Source: Flavobacteriales bacterium (GTDB taxonomy: Bacteria > Bacteroidota > Bacteroidia > Flavobacteriales > Flavobacteriaceae). From it: a DNA stretch of 64,000 nt. The number at the start of each line of letters is the position of its first letter. Positions within the stretch are counted from its first letter, which is position 1. The notes beneath the pieces are model-generated. The model did no database searches, was not told the origin of the DNA, and worked only from the letters and a program-made list of their open reading frames with translations. Location: contig QOQB01000003.1 of the NCBI GenBank assembly GCA_003331305.1, positions 1 through 64,000 of the forward strand, in the 5' to 3' direction. The position numbers and the translations under genes are program-made. Below, one piece after another: positions 41,676 to 51,630 of the stretch.

Positions 41676-42680
41676 ATGGCTGTATGGAGAAAAGCATTAT
41701 TTCCGCTTCAAATTGTCTTTGCAGGAGCGGTTTTCTTGCGTAAATCGTTGTATAAAACGGGTTTTTTTTCACGCTACACTGCCCCAGTTCCTGTTATTGC
41801 TATAGGGAATATCTCTACGGGTGGTACTGGAAAAACGCCCATGGTGGATTATTTACTAACTAAATTTTCAAAAAAATACCAACTTGGCGTTCTTAGTCGA
41901 GGCTATGGACGCAGTAGTAAAGGTTATGTTGCCGTTTCCGCAGAAACAACTGCCGATTTGGCTGGCGATGAGCCTAAAATGCTTGCACAAAAGCATCCCA
42001 ACGTAGCGGTATCCGTATGTGAACACCGTCCCAATGGACTTGTTCGAATGCTGCAAGAACATCCTATAATTGATGCCTTTTTTTTGGACGATGCGCTTCA
42101 GCATTTACGTCTAAAACCATCTTTTAAAATGGTATTAACGACGTTTCAAGATCCGTGGTTTTTGGACACACTTCTACCTGTTGGAAATTTACGTGAACCT
42201 GCTTCGGCAGCCCAACAAGCCGATGTGATTGTCGTGACCAAATGCCCAGCAAAACTCCCCGAAAAAACCAAAAAGGCATACACAGCAAAACTGGGTGTCC
42301 TACCAACCCAAAAGTTGTTTTTTACCACGCTCGAGTATGACACTAAGGTTTATGGTGCATCTGAAATACCTTTGGAAGAGTTTATGAAAACTCCCTTTGT
42401 GTTACTTACTGGCATTGCCAATCCAAGTACACTATGTGCTTTTTTGGATGAAAAAAAGGCTACGTATACACATCAATCGTTCCCAGACCACCATGTGTTT
42501 ACCAAAGCAGAAATTGTAGCACTACAAAAAAGCAATACGCCCATTTTGACCACAGAAAAAGACGCGGTACGTCTTGCGCCTTATAACTTACCGCAGCTGA
42601 ATACGTTGGGTGTTCGTGTAAGGTTTTTGGAAGAGGAAGAAAAGTTTATTAGCATTCTTGAGAATGCAATTGAAAATTAA
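41676..42680 (+). CDS. lpxK: Tetraacyldisaccharide 4'-kinase
   Basis: VPVIAIGNISTGGTGKTPMVDYLL, LGVLSRGYGRSSKGY, AFFLDDALQHLRLKPSFKMVL. Confidence 0.95.
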   Translation: MAVWRKALFPLQIVFAGAVFLRKSLYKTGFFSRYTAPVPVIAIGNISTGGTGKTPMVDYLLTKFSKKYQLGVLSRGYGRSSKGYVAVSAETTADLAGDEPKMLAQKHPNVAVSVCEHRPNGLVRMLQEHPIIDAFFLDDALQHLRLKPSFKMVLTTFQDPWFLDTLLPVGNLREPASAAQQADVIVVTKCPAKLPEKTKKAYTAKLGVLPTQKLFFTTLEYDTKVYGASEIPLEEFMKTPFVLLTGIANPSTLCAFLDEKKATYTHQSFPDHHVFTKAEIVALQKSNTPILTTEKDAVRLAPYNLPQLNTLGVRVRFLEEEEKFISILENAIEN

Positions 42681-43556
42681 CTAAAGTATATGCTTGTGCG
42701 CTTTATACGAAGAACGTACTAATGCGCCACTTTCCACGTGGCGAAAGCCCATTTCCTTGCCTAAAATCTCATATTTTTTAAACTGTTCTGGGGTGATAAA
42801 TTCGGCCACAGGCAAATGTTTTTTAGAGGGTTGCAAATACTGACCAAGTGTAATGATGTCCACATTTGCGTTACGTAAATCTTCCATAGATTCAATAACT
42901 TCTTCCTCTGTTTCACCCAAGCCAAGCATTAAGCCAGATTTAGTACGGTGAACACCTTCTTGCTTTAGGTAACGTAGCACTTCTAAACTCCTGTCGTATT
43001 TGGCCTGAATGCGTACTTCACGCGTTAGTCTACGTACGGTTTCCATATTATGTGAAACTACCTCTGGAGCAACAGTAACGATGCGATCAAGTAAATCTTC
43101 TCGTCCTTGAAAATCAGGAATAAGGGTTTCCAATGTGGTGTTTGGGTTCATACGCCGGATGGCCTGTACGGTTTCGACCCAAATAATAGTACCCTGATCG
43201 GGCAAATCGTCACGGTCAACAGAAGTGATTACGGCGTGCTTGATGCCCATGATTTTAATAGAACGCCCCACTTTTTCTGGCTCTGCCCAATCAACCGTAT
43301 CGGGTCTACCTGTTTGTACGCCACAAAAACCACACGAGCGCGTGCAGATGTTTCCTAAAATCATAAACGTCGCTGTTCCTTCGCCCCAACATTCGCCCAT
43401 ATTGGGACAACTGCCCGAGGTGCAAATGGTGTGTAATTCGTATTTGTCAACCAATCCACGAAGCTCTGTGTATTTTTTGCCGGTAGGCAGTTTTACACGC
43501 AACCATTTTGGTTTGGGTGCTCGTACAGGAGCGGTAGTAGTAACAGTATCAGACAT
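42681..43556 (-). CDS. lipA: Lipoyl synthase
   Basis: Radical-SAM [22 protein letters not shown]-terminal cysteine motif, [12 protein letters not shown]. Confidence 0.98.
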   Translation of the reverse strand: MSDTVTTTAPVRAPKPKWLRVKLPTGKKYTELRGLVDKYELHTICTSGSCPNMGECWGEGTATFMILGNICTRSCGFCGVQTGRPDTVDWAEPEKVGRSIKIMGIKHAVITSVDRDDLPDQGTIIWVETVQAIRRMNPNTTLETLIPDFQGREDLLDRIVTVAPEVVSHNMETVRRLTREVRIQAKYDRSLEVLRYLKQEGVHRTKSGLMLGLGETEEEVIESMEDLRNANVDIITLGQYLQPSKKHLPVAEFITPEQFKKYEILGKEMGFRHVESGALVRSSYKAHKHIL

Positions 43557-43597
43557 TCAGCAATTTTAGTATACAAATTTACAAAACAAAAACGGTA

Positions 43598-44806
43598 TCA
43601 AAAAAGTACAGTAAGGTATATAACGCTAAAGCCTATTAGGAACAAAATTCCTAACATACTTGCTATACGAAACCATTTTTTAGGACGATGTTTTTCGGGC
43701 ATGTGACTGCTGGTAACCAATATTAAATTTGCAGCTGCATAGAAAGGCGCTGTTAAAAAGGAAAGTACCGTTGCAATTTTTACGAGCAATCCCATTTCAG
43801 CAGCAAAGACCAAAAAAATAAGACAAGTTCCCATGGTCAGCATAACTATCCACGCGAATTGGTTGTTAGCATATTTCCCTTGGAGTAACGTTGTGGTATG
43901 TGCCATCACGCGCGGTGAGGCATCGAGTGTGGTTAGGGTAGTGCTTATCATAGTAGTGAGCGCAGCAACTGCAATAATCACAAACCATCCATTTCCCATA
44001 AGGGAGGTGTATAACCCAATCAATTGTCCCGCAAAAGTTGCCCCACTTGAAGAAAAAGAAACACCGGATCCAAACATCACCGTCGCGCCCAAAACAATAA
44101 AGCACAAGCCCAAAAAGAGTGTTACGCCGTACCCGATATTAAAATCAAAAAGAGACGATTTTAGTGTTGTTTTTGGATTGATTTTTTTCTTTTCAAGTGC
44201 CCAAAGGGAATGCCAAATCGAAATGTCCAAAGGGCCAGGCATCCAGCCCATAAAGGCAATAAGAAAAACCCACTCAGAAGAAGTTACGGGCAATACTTGT
44301 GTCATTGTGAGATTGGGCTTAGTTCCGAGGGCAAATACCACAGCAATTAGTGTGCTAATACTTAGTGCGAGCACAATAATTTTCATGCTTTTATCTAACC
44401 AACTGTATTTCCCGCGCCACAATACGGCAAAACACAACAGTGCAACTACTACCGATAGCATCGGCGATGATTCAATGCCTAAGAGTCGTGCAGCTATTCC
44501 TGCTGTGACAGCTGTAACGGCAGCCTGAATGGCAAACATTGTCCCTAAATTGAGGATGTAATAGGAAATCAAAATACCTTTTCCCAAGCGGCGATACCCA
44601 TCCAACAGACTTTCTCCAGTGGACAACGCATAGCGTGGTCCAAATTGGAAAAAGGGATATTTTACCAGATTTACAAGAAGAAGTACCCAAACAAGTCCAA
44701 GACCAAAGTCGGCACCTGCGCGGGTAGATTGAACTAGATGAGAAACACCAATGGCTGCTCCTGCAAAAAGTAATCCTGGTCCTAATCTTCTAAAAACAGC
44801 TATCAC
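43598..44806 (-). CDS. Nramp-family divalent metal transporter
   Basis: GPGLLFAGAAIGVSHLVQSTRAGADFGLGLVWVLLLVNLVKYPFFQ; multi-TM; GTG start directly after upstream TAA. Confidence 0.85.
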   Translation of the reverse strand: MIAVFRRLGPGLLFAGAAIGVSHLVQSTRAGADFGLGLVWVLLLVNLVKYPFFQFGPRYALSTGESLLDGYRRLGKGILISYYILNLGTMFAIQAAVTAVTAGIAARLLGIESSPMLSVVVALLCFAVLWRGKYSWLDKSMKIIVLALSISTLIAVVFALGTKPNLTMTQVLPVTSSEWVFLIAFMGWMPGPLDISIWHSLWALEKKKINPKTTLKSSLFDFNIGYGVTLFLGLCFIVLGATVMFGSGVSFSSSGATFAGQLIGLYTSLMGNGWFVIIAVAALTTMISTTLTTLDASPRVMAHTTTLLQGKYANNQFAWIVMLTMGTCLIFLVFAAEMGLLVKIATVLSFLTAPFYAAANLILVTSSHMPEKHRPKKWFRIASMLGILFLIGFSVIYLTVLF

Positions 44807-45367
44807 TTACAGGTTTTGAGTTGCTAAAATTTCTGCCAATAATTTTCTGGCTCGCATCAATTTTACCTTCACGGTACTTTCGCTACTATCCAGTTTTTTT
44901 GCCATTTGTTTGATGCTAAGTTCTTGTAAGTATTTGAGTTGGATAACCTCTCTGTAGTGTGGTTTTAGCGCTTTGATATTATTAAGTAAGGTTTCAAGAC
45001 GTTGTTTTCTAATTAGGTCATCCTCTGGATCAGGCGCATTGTCAGCAATAGCATGTGCTACTTCCTGATTTGCTTCTGTAGTAACTGTAGAAAGATTTTT
45101 TTTTCGCACTTGGTCAATATGTAAATTTTTGGCAATGGTTGTTAGCCATGTTTTAAATCCATATGCTTTATTGTATGTATCAATTTTTTCAAAAGCTTTT
45201 CCAAAACAACGAATAGTAAGCTCTTCTGCCTCGTTCTCATTTTGGGTGCGTTGAATCATGAATCCAAGCACGTCACTCCAAAAAAACTCTAATAAATAGC
45301 GAAAGGCATGTTGATCTCCTTGTTGGGCCAACATAATGTTTTCGTCAAGTGCCGCAGGTTTTGCCAC
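44807..45367 (-). CDS. RNA polymerase sigma factor, sigma-70 (ECF-like) family
   Basis: Region 2 EAEELTIRCFGKAFEKIDTYNKAYGFKTWLTTIAKNLHIDQVRKK; region 4 LKPHYREVIQLKYLQELSIKQMAKKLDSSESTVKVKLMRARKLL. Confidence 0.93.
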   Translation of the reverse strand: MAKPAALDENIMLAQQGDQHAFRYLLEFFWSDVLGFMIQRTQNENEAEELTIRCFGKAFEKIDTYNKAYGFKTWLTTIAKNLHIDQVRKKNLSTVTTEANQEVAHAIADNAPDPEDDLIRKQRLETLLNNIKALKPHYREVIQLKYLQELSIKQMAKKLDSSESTVKVKLMRARKLLAEILATQNL

Positions 45368-45370
45368 GGT

Positions 45371-45580
45371 TTAGTTGTGTTCGGGTTTAGGTAGTTCACA
45401 GTCTGTTTGTTGACTGGGCAGTTTTCCACAGAGACTGCAAGCTTCACCTTCTTTGTTCAGAAATGGACTTTGACTGGCACAAGTACCTGCAAACTCACCT
45501 CCTTTTTTTGCCCAAATTTTAATGGCAATTCCCGCAAAAGCTAATGCAATTAATATGAGGGTGATAATAAAGAGTTCCAT
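45371..45580 (-). CDS. Small Cys-containing membrane protein (69 aa)
   Basis: One N-terminal TM then CASQSPFLNKEGEACSLCGKLPSQQTDC; immediately upstream of the sigma-factor gene in the same direction. Confidence 0.7.
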   Translation of the reverse strand: MELFIITLILIALAFAGIAIKIWAKKGGEFAGTCASQSPFLNKEGEACSLCGKLPSQQTDCELPKPEHN

Positions 45581-45600
45581 GTTATAAAAATAGCTAAAAA

Positions 45601-46617
45601 TTAATTGATGAGGTTTACCTCAGGTGCTAGCTCAATATCAAATTTTGACATTACAGCATCCATGACGCGTTGTGCGTGTTCCCAAAGTTCGGCACCTGTG
45701 GCATTACCGTAATTCACCAACACCAATGCTTGCTTGTTGTGCATGCCGACATTTCCGAAAGTTTTGCCTTTAAACCCCGTTTGCTCTATCAGCCAACCCG
45801 CTGGTATTTTCGTGAACTGATCATCAATGCTATATGAGGGCATGTCAGGGTAAAGCGATGCCATTTGAGCAGCTTTGGTTTTAAGCACCACTGGATTTGT
45901 AAAGAAACTTCCCGCATTGCCCAATGTGCTGGGGTCGGGGAGTTTGGCTCTACGAATACGGATAACAGCTCTTGCCACATCATCTAGGGTAGGGGTTATA
46001 ACACCCATTGCATCAAGTGTTTGTGTAATACCTCCATAATCTAAATGGAGTTGGTGATTTACTTTTGTTAGCGATAAACGCAGGGTAGTAATTACGTATT
46101 CATCTTTTAATTCGTTTTTAAAAATAGAGTCCCGATAGCCAAAGTTACAGTCCTCAGCTTCAAATATTTTTGAATCCCCCGTTTTCCTACCTATCCCGAT
46201 AGCATTATAAAACACATCACTTAGTTCAACGCCATAGGCGCCAATATTTTGAATGGGTGCTGCACCTACCAAACCAGGGATAAGACTTAGGTTTTCGATA
46301 CCGCCTAAATTGTTTACGATACACCACATAACCAAATCGTGCCAAACCACACCAGCGCCAGCCGACACTATAGCAGTTTGCTCGTTTTCCTCTGAAATTC
46401 GAATACCAGGTATGGAAATTTTAATAACAGGTCTGGATAAATCCTGAAGCAATAAAACATTGCTTCCGCCTCCCAAAATAAGCGCGTTCTCAAAGCGGGG
46501 GTCTTTGAGTACTTCTTGTAACGCCAAACTTGTTGTTACTTCCACAAAAAGGGGTGCGTTAACTGAAAGACCAAAGGAGTTGAATTGCGTTAAGGAAACC
46601 TGCTCTTTAATCTCCAT
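45601..46617 (-). CDS. murB: UDP-N-acetylmuramate dehydrogenase
   Basis: NSFGLSVNAPLF, LILGGGSNVLLL, GLVGAAPIQNIGAYGVELSD, AGSFFTNPVV. Confidence 0.96.
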   Translation of the reverse strand: MEIKEQVSLTQFNSFGLSVNAPLFVEVTTSLALQEVLKDPRFENALILGGGSNVLLLQDLSRPVIKISIPGIRISEENEQTAIVSAGAGVVWHDLVMWCIVNNLGGIENLSLIPGLVGAAPIQNIGAYGVELSDVFYNAIGIGRKTGDSKIFEAEDCNFGYRDSIFKNELKDEYVITTLRLSLTKVNHQLHLDYGGITQTLDAMGVITPTLDDVARAVIRIRRAKLPDPSTLGNAGSFFTNPVVLKTKAAQMASLYPDMPSYSIDDQFTKIPAGWLIEQTGFKGKTFGNVGMHNKQALVLVNYGNATGAELWEHAQRVMDAVMSKFDIELAPEVNLIN

Positions 46618-47812
46618 ATCCTTCTTTAATATATCTTACTAAGCCTATTTTTAGAAGTTCTAAAGCTCTTTTTAGCTTATCGACATTAAGCACAAAGGCA
46701 ATGCGAATCATATCTTTACCCGTGGCATCTCCAGAGAAAAAACCGTTGGCAGGAGCCACCATCAGCGTTTCGTTATTGTCCGCAAAAGACTCGAGCATCC
46801 ATTTGGCAAAATGATCGCTATCAGAAACAGGAAGGCGCACCAAACAATAAAATGCCCCTTTAGGTTGCGCGACTTCAACGCCTTTAATCCCATGAAGACA
46901 TTCCATAGCTGTTTGTCGTCTTTTTTGATACTCTTCAACAGCATCTGTTAGGTATTGTTGTGGTTCGTCAAGGGCAGCTTCACATGCGTGAATTGCAATT
47001 GTTGGTGGACATAGCCTAGATTGTGCAAATTTCAAAGCAGCATGCGTAATTTCCTTATTCTTGGTTATGAGGCAACCGATACGCGCACCACACATGCTAT
47101 ATCTTTTAGACATAGAGTCTATCAAAATGGCATGTTCTTCAAGGCCGTCAAATTGTAGTACTGACATATGTGTATGTCCATCGTAAACAAACTCCCTGTA
47201 TACTTCATCTACAATAAAAAAGATATCGTGTTTTAGGGCTATTTGAGCTAAAGCTTCAAGTTCAGACTTGGTATACACATAGCCTGATGGGTTGTTGGGG
47301 TTACAAATAAAAAGGGCGCGTGTTTTAGGTGTAATTGCAGCCTCAATTGTATTAATTGACGGCAAGGCAAATTGATTTTCAAAATCTGAAGGAATGCCAA
47401 TAACATTTACACCACAAGCAGCTGCAAAAGTTTCATAATTGGCATAAAAAGGTTCGGGAATAATGAGCTCGTCGCCTTCGTTTGTAATGCAATCGAGCGC
47501 CATGATAATGGCCTCGCTTGCTCCAGTGGTTACCAAAATATCATCTGTATCAACATCAATATCATGTTGTTTGTAGTATGCCACCAACTTCTCTCGAAAA
47601 GACTGAGTTCCTTCAGAAGGGCCATAAGCAATAACAGTTTCCTCGTAAGATTTTATAGCCTTTAGCGCCTTATTGGGACTCGGCAAATCGGGTTGGCCAA
47701 TATTAAGGTGATATACCTCAACACCTCGTTTTTTTGTCAGGGTAGCTTCACGAGCTAGTTTACGAATAGGCGAGGTGGGTAGATTGGCTCCCTTGCGTGA
47801 AATTTTAGGCAT
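46607..47812 (-). CDS. Class I/II PLP-dependent aminotransferase
   Basis: YHLNIGQPDLPSP, TTGASEAIIMALDCI, NPNNPSGYVYTKSEL, DSMSKRYSMCGARIGCL; ATG 47812 or 47833. Confidence 0.94.
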   Translation of the reverse strand: MPKISRKGANLPTSPIRKLAREATLTKKRGVEVYHLNIGQPDLPSPNKALKAIKSYEETVIAYGPSEGTQSFREKLVAYYKQHDIDVDTDDILVTTGASEAIIMALDCITNEGDELIIPEPFYANYETFAAACGVNVIGIPSDFENQFALPSINTIEAAITPKTRALFICNPNNPSGYVYTKSELEALAQIALKHDIFFIVDEVYREFVYDGHTHMSVLQFDGLEEHAILIDSMSKRYSMCGARIGCLITKNKEITHAALKFAQSRLCPPTIAIHACEAALDEPQQYLTDAVEEYQKRRQTAMECLHGIKGVEVAQPKGAFYCLVRLPVSDSDHFAKWMLESFADNNETLMVAPANGFFSGDATGKDMIRIAFVLNVDKLKRALELLKIGLVRYIKEGYGD

Positions 47813-47865
47813 TGACAAATAATTTGCCTGCAAAGATGCAAAAAATGAGCGTGTTCTCTTAGATT

Positions 47866-48249
47866 TTATTCTTCGATGGGTTCTTGTACTTCCCCTTTAA
47901 TTTTGAGTGCCACCATTCCATTTGAAGCATTCGAGGCCACAGTAATCGTTTTGCGAATCGGTCCAATACGTTCGGTATCATACTTTACTTCAATAACATC
48001 AGATGCGCCAGGTGCTATAGGACCAGACGGTTTTTTGGGGATGGTACACCCACAAGAAGAACGCACTTGTGTTATTTCCAAATCAGCAGTTCCTGTATTC
48101 GTGAATTTAAACTGACGAACGCCATCTTCGCCTTTATTTATAGTTCCATAGTCTACTATTAACGAGTCGAAAGTGATGGTTGCAACTTCTTGAGCTACAG
48201 CAGTAAAACCTAAGCCTACAAAGAAAACGGATAGAAATATTTTTTTCAT
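47866..48249 (-). CDS. DUF1573-domain secreted protein
   Basis: Signal peptide MKKIFLSVFFVGLGFTAVA; DYGTINKGEDGVRQFKFTNTGTADLEITQVRSSCGCTIPKKP. Confidence 0.9.
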   Translation of the reverse strand: MKKIFLSVFFVGLGFTAVAQEVATITFDSLIVDYGTINKGEDGVRQFKFTNTGTADLEITQVRSSCGCTIPKKPSGPIAPGASDVIEVKYDTERIGPIRKTITVASNASNGMVALKIKGEVQEPIEE

Positions 48250-48358
48250 GACATTAAATTTGGTAGTACTAAAGTACACATTCTAATGAACAGAGCAAAA
48301 TTAGGCCTTTCAATTTCACCTTTCGATGCCTACATTTGCGCATATTAATGCGTAACAT

Positions 48359-50977
48359 ATGTCCATTCCTTCAAAGTTTACTCCTTCAGCCATAGAACAA
48401 AAATGGTATGAGTATTGGACTGAACACAATTACTTTCATTCATCTCCTGATGCGCGCAAAGCCTATACTATTGTTATTCCGCCACCAAATGTAACGGGGG
48501 TATTGCATATGGGGCACTTGATGAACAATACGTTGCAAGACGTTCTTATTCGAAGGGCGCGAATGCGCGGTTTTAATGCTTGCTGGGTTCCTGGAACTGA
48601 CCATGCTTCCATAGCCACTGAAGCAAAAGTGGTAAACAAACTCAAAAATGAAGGTATTGACAAAACAGATATTGGACGTGAAGCTTTTTTAGAGAAGGCA
48701 TGGGATTGGACACATGAGCATGGCGGTATTATTCTAGAACAATTAAAAAAATTGGGATGTTCATGTGATTGGGAACGGACAAAATTCACCCTTGACGAGG
48801 ACATGTCCAAATCTGTCATTAAGGTTTTTGTCGACTTGTATGAAAAAGGGTTGATTTACCGCGGTTTCCGCATGGTACATTGGGATCCTGAAGCGCAAAC
48901 TACACTCTCTGACGAAGAGGTTATTTACGAAGAAAAGCAAGGCAACCTATATCATATTGCTTATGCGGTGGAGAATAGTGACGAAAAGGTAGTTGTTGCC
49001 ACTACCAGACCTGAAACACTTTTTGGAGATACGGCAGTTGCCATTCACCCCAATGATGAGCGTTATGCAAATTTTCATGGAAAGAAAGCCATCGTTCCGC
49101 TTGTGAATAGAGTAGTGCCCATTATCAAAGACGACTACGTTAGCCTAGAGATGGGAACCGGATGCCTAAAGGTTACGCCTGCCCACGACGAAAATGACAA
49201 AATGCTAGGCGATAAGCACAAGCTTGAATTTATAGATATTTTTAATTCCGATGGATCCCTTAATCACCAAGGACTTCATTTTGAAGGCCAAGATCGATTT
49301 GCGGTACGAAAAGCTGTTGTAAAAGAACTTAAAACCAACGGAAGCTTAATTAAAGTTACACCACATACACATAAAGTAGGGACTTCGGAGCGAACAAAAG
49401 CAGTAGTAGAACCACGCCTTTCAGATCAGTGGTTCCTGCGCATGGAAAGCTTAGCAAAACCTGCCATTGATGCTGTGGAAAATGAAGATGTACAGCTCGT
49501 TCCTAAAAAATTCATCAACACCTATCGGCATTGGATGAACAACATACGCGATTGGAACATCTCTCGTCAGTTGTGGTGGGGACATCAAATTCCAGCATAT
49601 TATTACGGTACTCACAACGAAAATGTTGTTGTTGCTGACACAAAGCAAGAAGCATTAGAAAAAGCAAAAAAGAAGACGAGCAACAACACTCTTACATTAG
49701 AAGATTTAACACAGGATGAAGATGTGCTTGACACGTGGTTTTCATCCTGGCTATGGCCTATTTCGGTGTTTAATGGCATATTGGAACCTGAAAATAAGGA
49801 AGTTTCTTATTATTACCCCACACAAGAATTAGTAACAGGTCCTGATATTTTGTTTTTTTGGGTAGCACGGATGATTATGTCTGGATACGCACTACGCAAC
49901 GAAAAGCCTTTTTCACACGTGTATTTGACTGGTCTTGTTCGCGATAGTCAAGGACGTAAAATGTCCAAGCAGCTTGGAAATTCGCCCGATGCTATAAAAT
50001 TAATGGACATGTATGGCGCAGATGGTGTTCGAGTTGGATTGCTGTTAAGTGCAGCGGCAGGAAACGATTTGTTATTTGACGAAAATCTATGTCAACAAGG
50101 AAAGAATTTTGCCAACAAAATTTGGAACGCTTTCCGCTTAGTACAAAGTTGGAATGTAGATGAAAATCTTTCCGTTTGTAAAACAGCAGCCGTTGGGTTG
50201 GATTGGTATACAGCGAAGTTCCAGCAAACACTAGCTACTATTGATGATCACTTTAGCAAATATCGAATTTCGGATGCCTTGATGTCAACCTATAAACTGA
50301 TTTGGGACGATTTTTGTTCGTGGTTATTGGAGATTGTAAAGCCTGCCTACGGCGCAAGTATTGATGCAGAAACCTACCAAAAAGTCTGTGTGCTTTTTGA
50401 AGACAATTTAAGATTGTTGCATCCATTTATGCCTTTCTTGTCAGAAGAATTATGGCATGCGTTTACGCCTCGCACCAAAGAAGAGGCGCTTATTGTTTCG
50501 TCTTGGCCAACACAGCAAGACATCGATATTGAGCTATTAGATAAATTTGACTATTCAGCTGAACTAATTTCACAGCTTCGTACCATTCGAAAAAAACAAA
50601 ACATAGCGTTTAAAGAACCTATACATTTATTAGAAACATCTGAAGATAAAATTTCGTTGCGCCTAATTGTACAGAAACTGGTAAATATTTCTTTATGGGA
50701 TTTGACTGACGCGGCACCTGAACAATCACTTTCATTTCGGGTTAACGCACATGAGTATTTCGTTCCTGTGACAGCATCGAATTTAGAAGAAGAGCGCAGT
50801 AAAATGGAAGAAGAACTTAGCTACCAAGAAGGGTTTTTAAAATCAGTACAGAAAAAACTTTCCAACGAACGCTTTGTGGCAAACGCACCTGAGCAAGTGG
50901 TTGATTTGGAGCGCAAGAAAGCTGCTGACGCGGAAGAAAAAATTGCCACCCTCAAATCTCGACTAAACGCATTTTAG
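48359..50977 (+). CDS. valS: Valine--tRNA ligase
   Basis: PPPNVTGVLHMGHLMNN, KMSKQLGNSPD, C-terminal coiled coil. Confidence 0.98.
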   Translation: MSIPSKFTPSAIEQKWYEYWTEHNYFHSSPDARKAYTIVIPPPNVTGVLHMGHLMNNTLQDVLIRRARMRGFNACWVPGTDHASIATEAKVVNKLKNEGIDKTDIGREAFLEKAWDWTHEHGGIILEQLKKLGCSCDWERTKFTLDEDMSKSVIKVFVDLYEKGLIYRGFRMVHWDPEAQTTLSDEEVIYEEKQGNLYHIAYAVENSDEKVVVATTRPETLFGDTAVAIHPNDERYANFHGKKAIVPLVNRVVPIIKDDYVSLEMGTGCLKVTPAHDENDKMLGDKHKLEFIDIFNSDGSLNHQGLHFEGQDRFAVRKAVVKELKTNGSLIKVTPHTHKVGTSERTKAVVEPRLSDQWFLRMESLAKPAIDAVENEDVQLVPKKFINTYRHWMNNIRDWNISRQLWWGHQIPAYYYGTHNENVVVADTKQEALEKAKKKTSNNTLTLEDLTQDEDVLDTWFSSWLWPISVFNGILEPENKEVSYYYPTQELVTGPDILFFWVARMIMSGYALRNEKPFSHVYLTGLVRDSQGRKMSKQLGNSPDAIKLMDMYGADGVRVGLLLSAAAGNDLLFDENLCQQGKNFANKIWNAFRLVQSWNVDENLSVCKTAAVGLDWYTAKFQQTLATIDDHFSKYRISDALMSTYKLIWDDFCSWLLEIVKPAYGASIDAETYQKVCVLFEDNLRLLHPFMPFLSEELWHAFTPRTKEEALIVSSWPTQQDIDIELLDKFDYSAELISQLRTIRKKQNIAFKEPIHLLETSEDKISLRLIVQKLVNISLWDLTDAAPEQSLSFRVNAHEYFVPVTASNLEEERSKMEEELSYQEGFLKSVQKKLSNERFVANAPEQVVDLERKKAADAEEKIATLKSRLNAF

Positions 50978-50982
50978 TTCGC

Positions 50983-51630
50983 CTAATCAGAAATTAGCGT
51001 AATACCACCCTTTACCTTTTGTCCAATTTTTACTTGAATAGGAGTATTTGGTGGCAAAAACACATCAACTCGAGAGCCAAACTTTATAAATCCAGCATCT
51101 GCTCCTTGAATAGCATGCTCACCCACTTCAGCATAATTTACAATACGACGCGCTACCGCACCCGCGATCTGCCTGTACAATACATCTCCGAAAGTTGGAT
51201 TATTAATGACGATTGTAGTGCGTTCGTTTAAAGTAGATGATTTTGGATGCCACGCAACTAAGTATTTTCCAGGATGGTATTTGCTAAAAATAACTTTGCC
51301 CGTAACAGGGTATCGCGTAACATGCACGTTAAGAGGCGACATAAAAATGGAAACTTGTAATCGTTTCCCCTTAAAATACTCAGGCTCCTCTACTTCTTCG
51401 ATAATGACCACTTTCCCATCAACAGGTGCGATTACAGCATCTGGCAAGGCGAGTGGTGGTCGGATTGGATTTCTGAAAAATTGAAGTATGAGTATCAAAA
51501 AAACAAACAGACTTAATTGCAGTACAATGCGTAACCACTTTAGAGTTACAAATTGCTCCACAACTAGTGCTGCAGCTGCAATAAGTACAAAACTTATAAT
51601 AATGATGACAAACCCCTCTTTATGAAACAT
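50983..51630 (-). CDS. psd: Phosphatidylserine decarboxylase
   Basis: IAPVDGKVVIIEEV, FMSPLNVHVTRYPVTG; C-terminal FGSRVDVFLP (short PSD-A type). Confidence 0.93.
   Translation of the reverse strand: MFHKEGFVIIIISFVLIAAAALVVEQFVTLKWLRIVLQLSLFVFLILILQFFRNPIRPPLALPDAVIAPVDGKVVIIEEVEEPEYFKGKRLQVSIFMSPLNVHVTRYPVTGKVIFSKYHPGKYLVAWHPKSSTLNERTTIVINNPTFGDVLYRQIAGAVARRIVNYAEVGEHAIQGADAGFIKFGSRVDVFLPPNTPIQVKIGQKVKGGITLISD

Noticed and set aside
43833-44528. 231-aa plus-strand ORF
   Set aside because: Lies fully antisense to the Nramp transporter gene; composition explained by the complementary membrane-protein coding frame.
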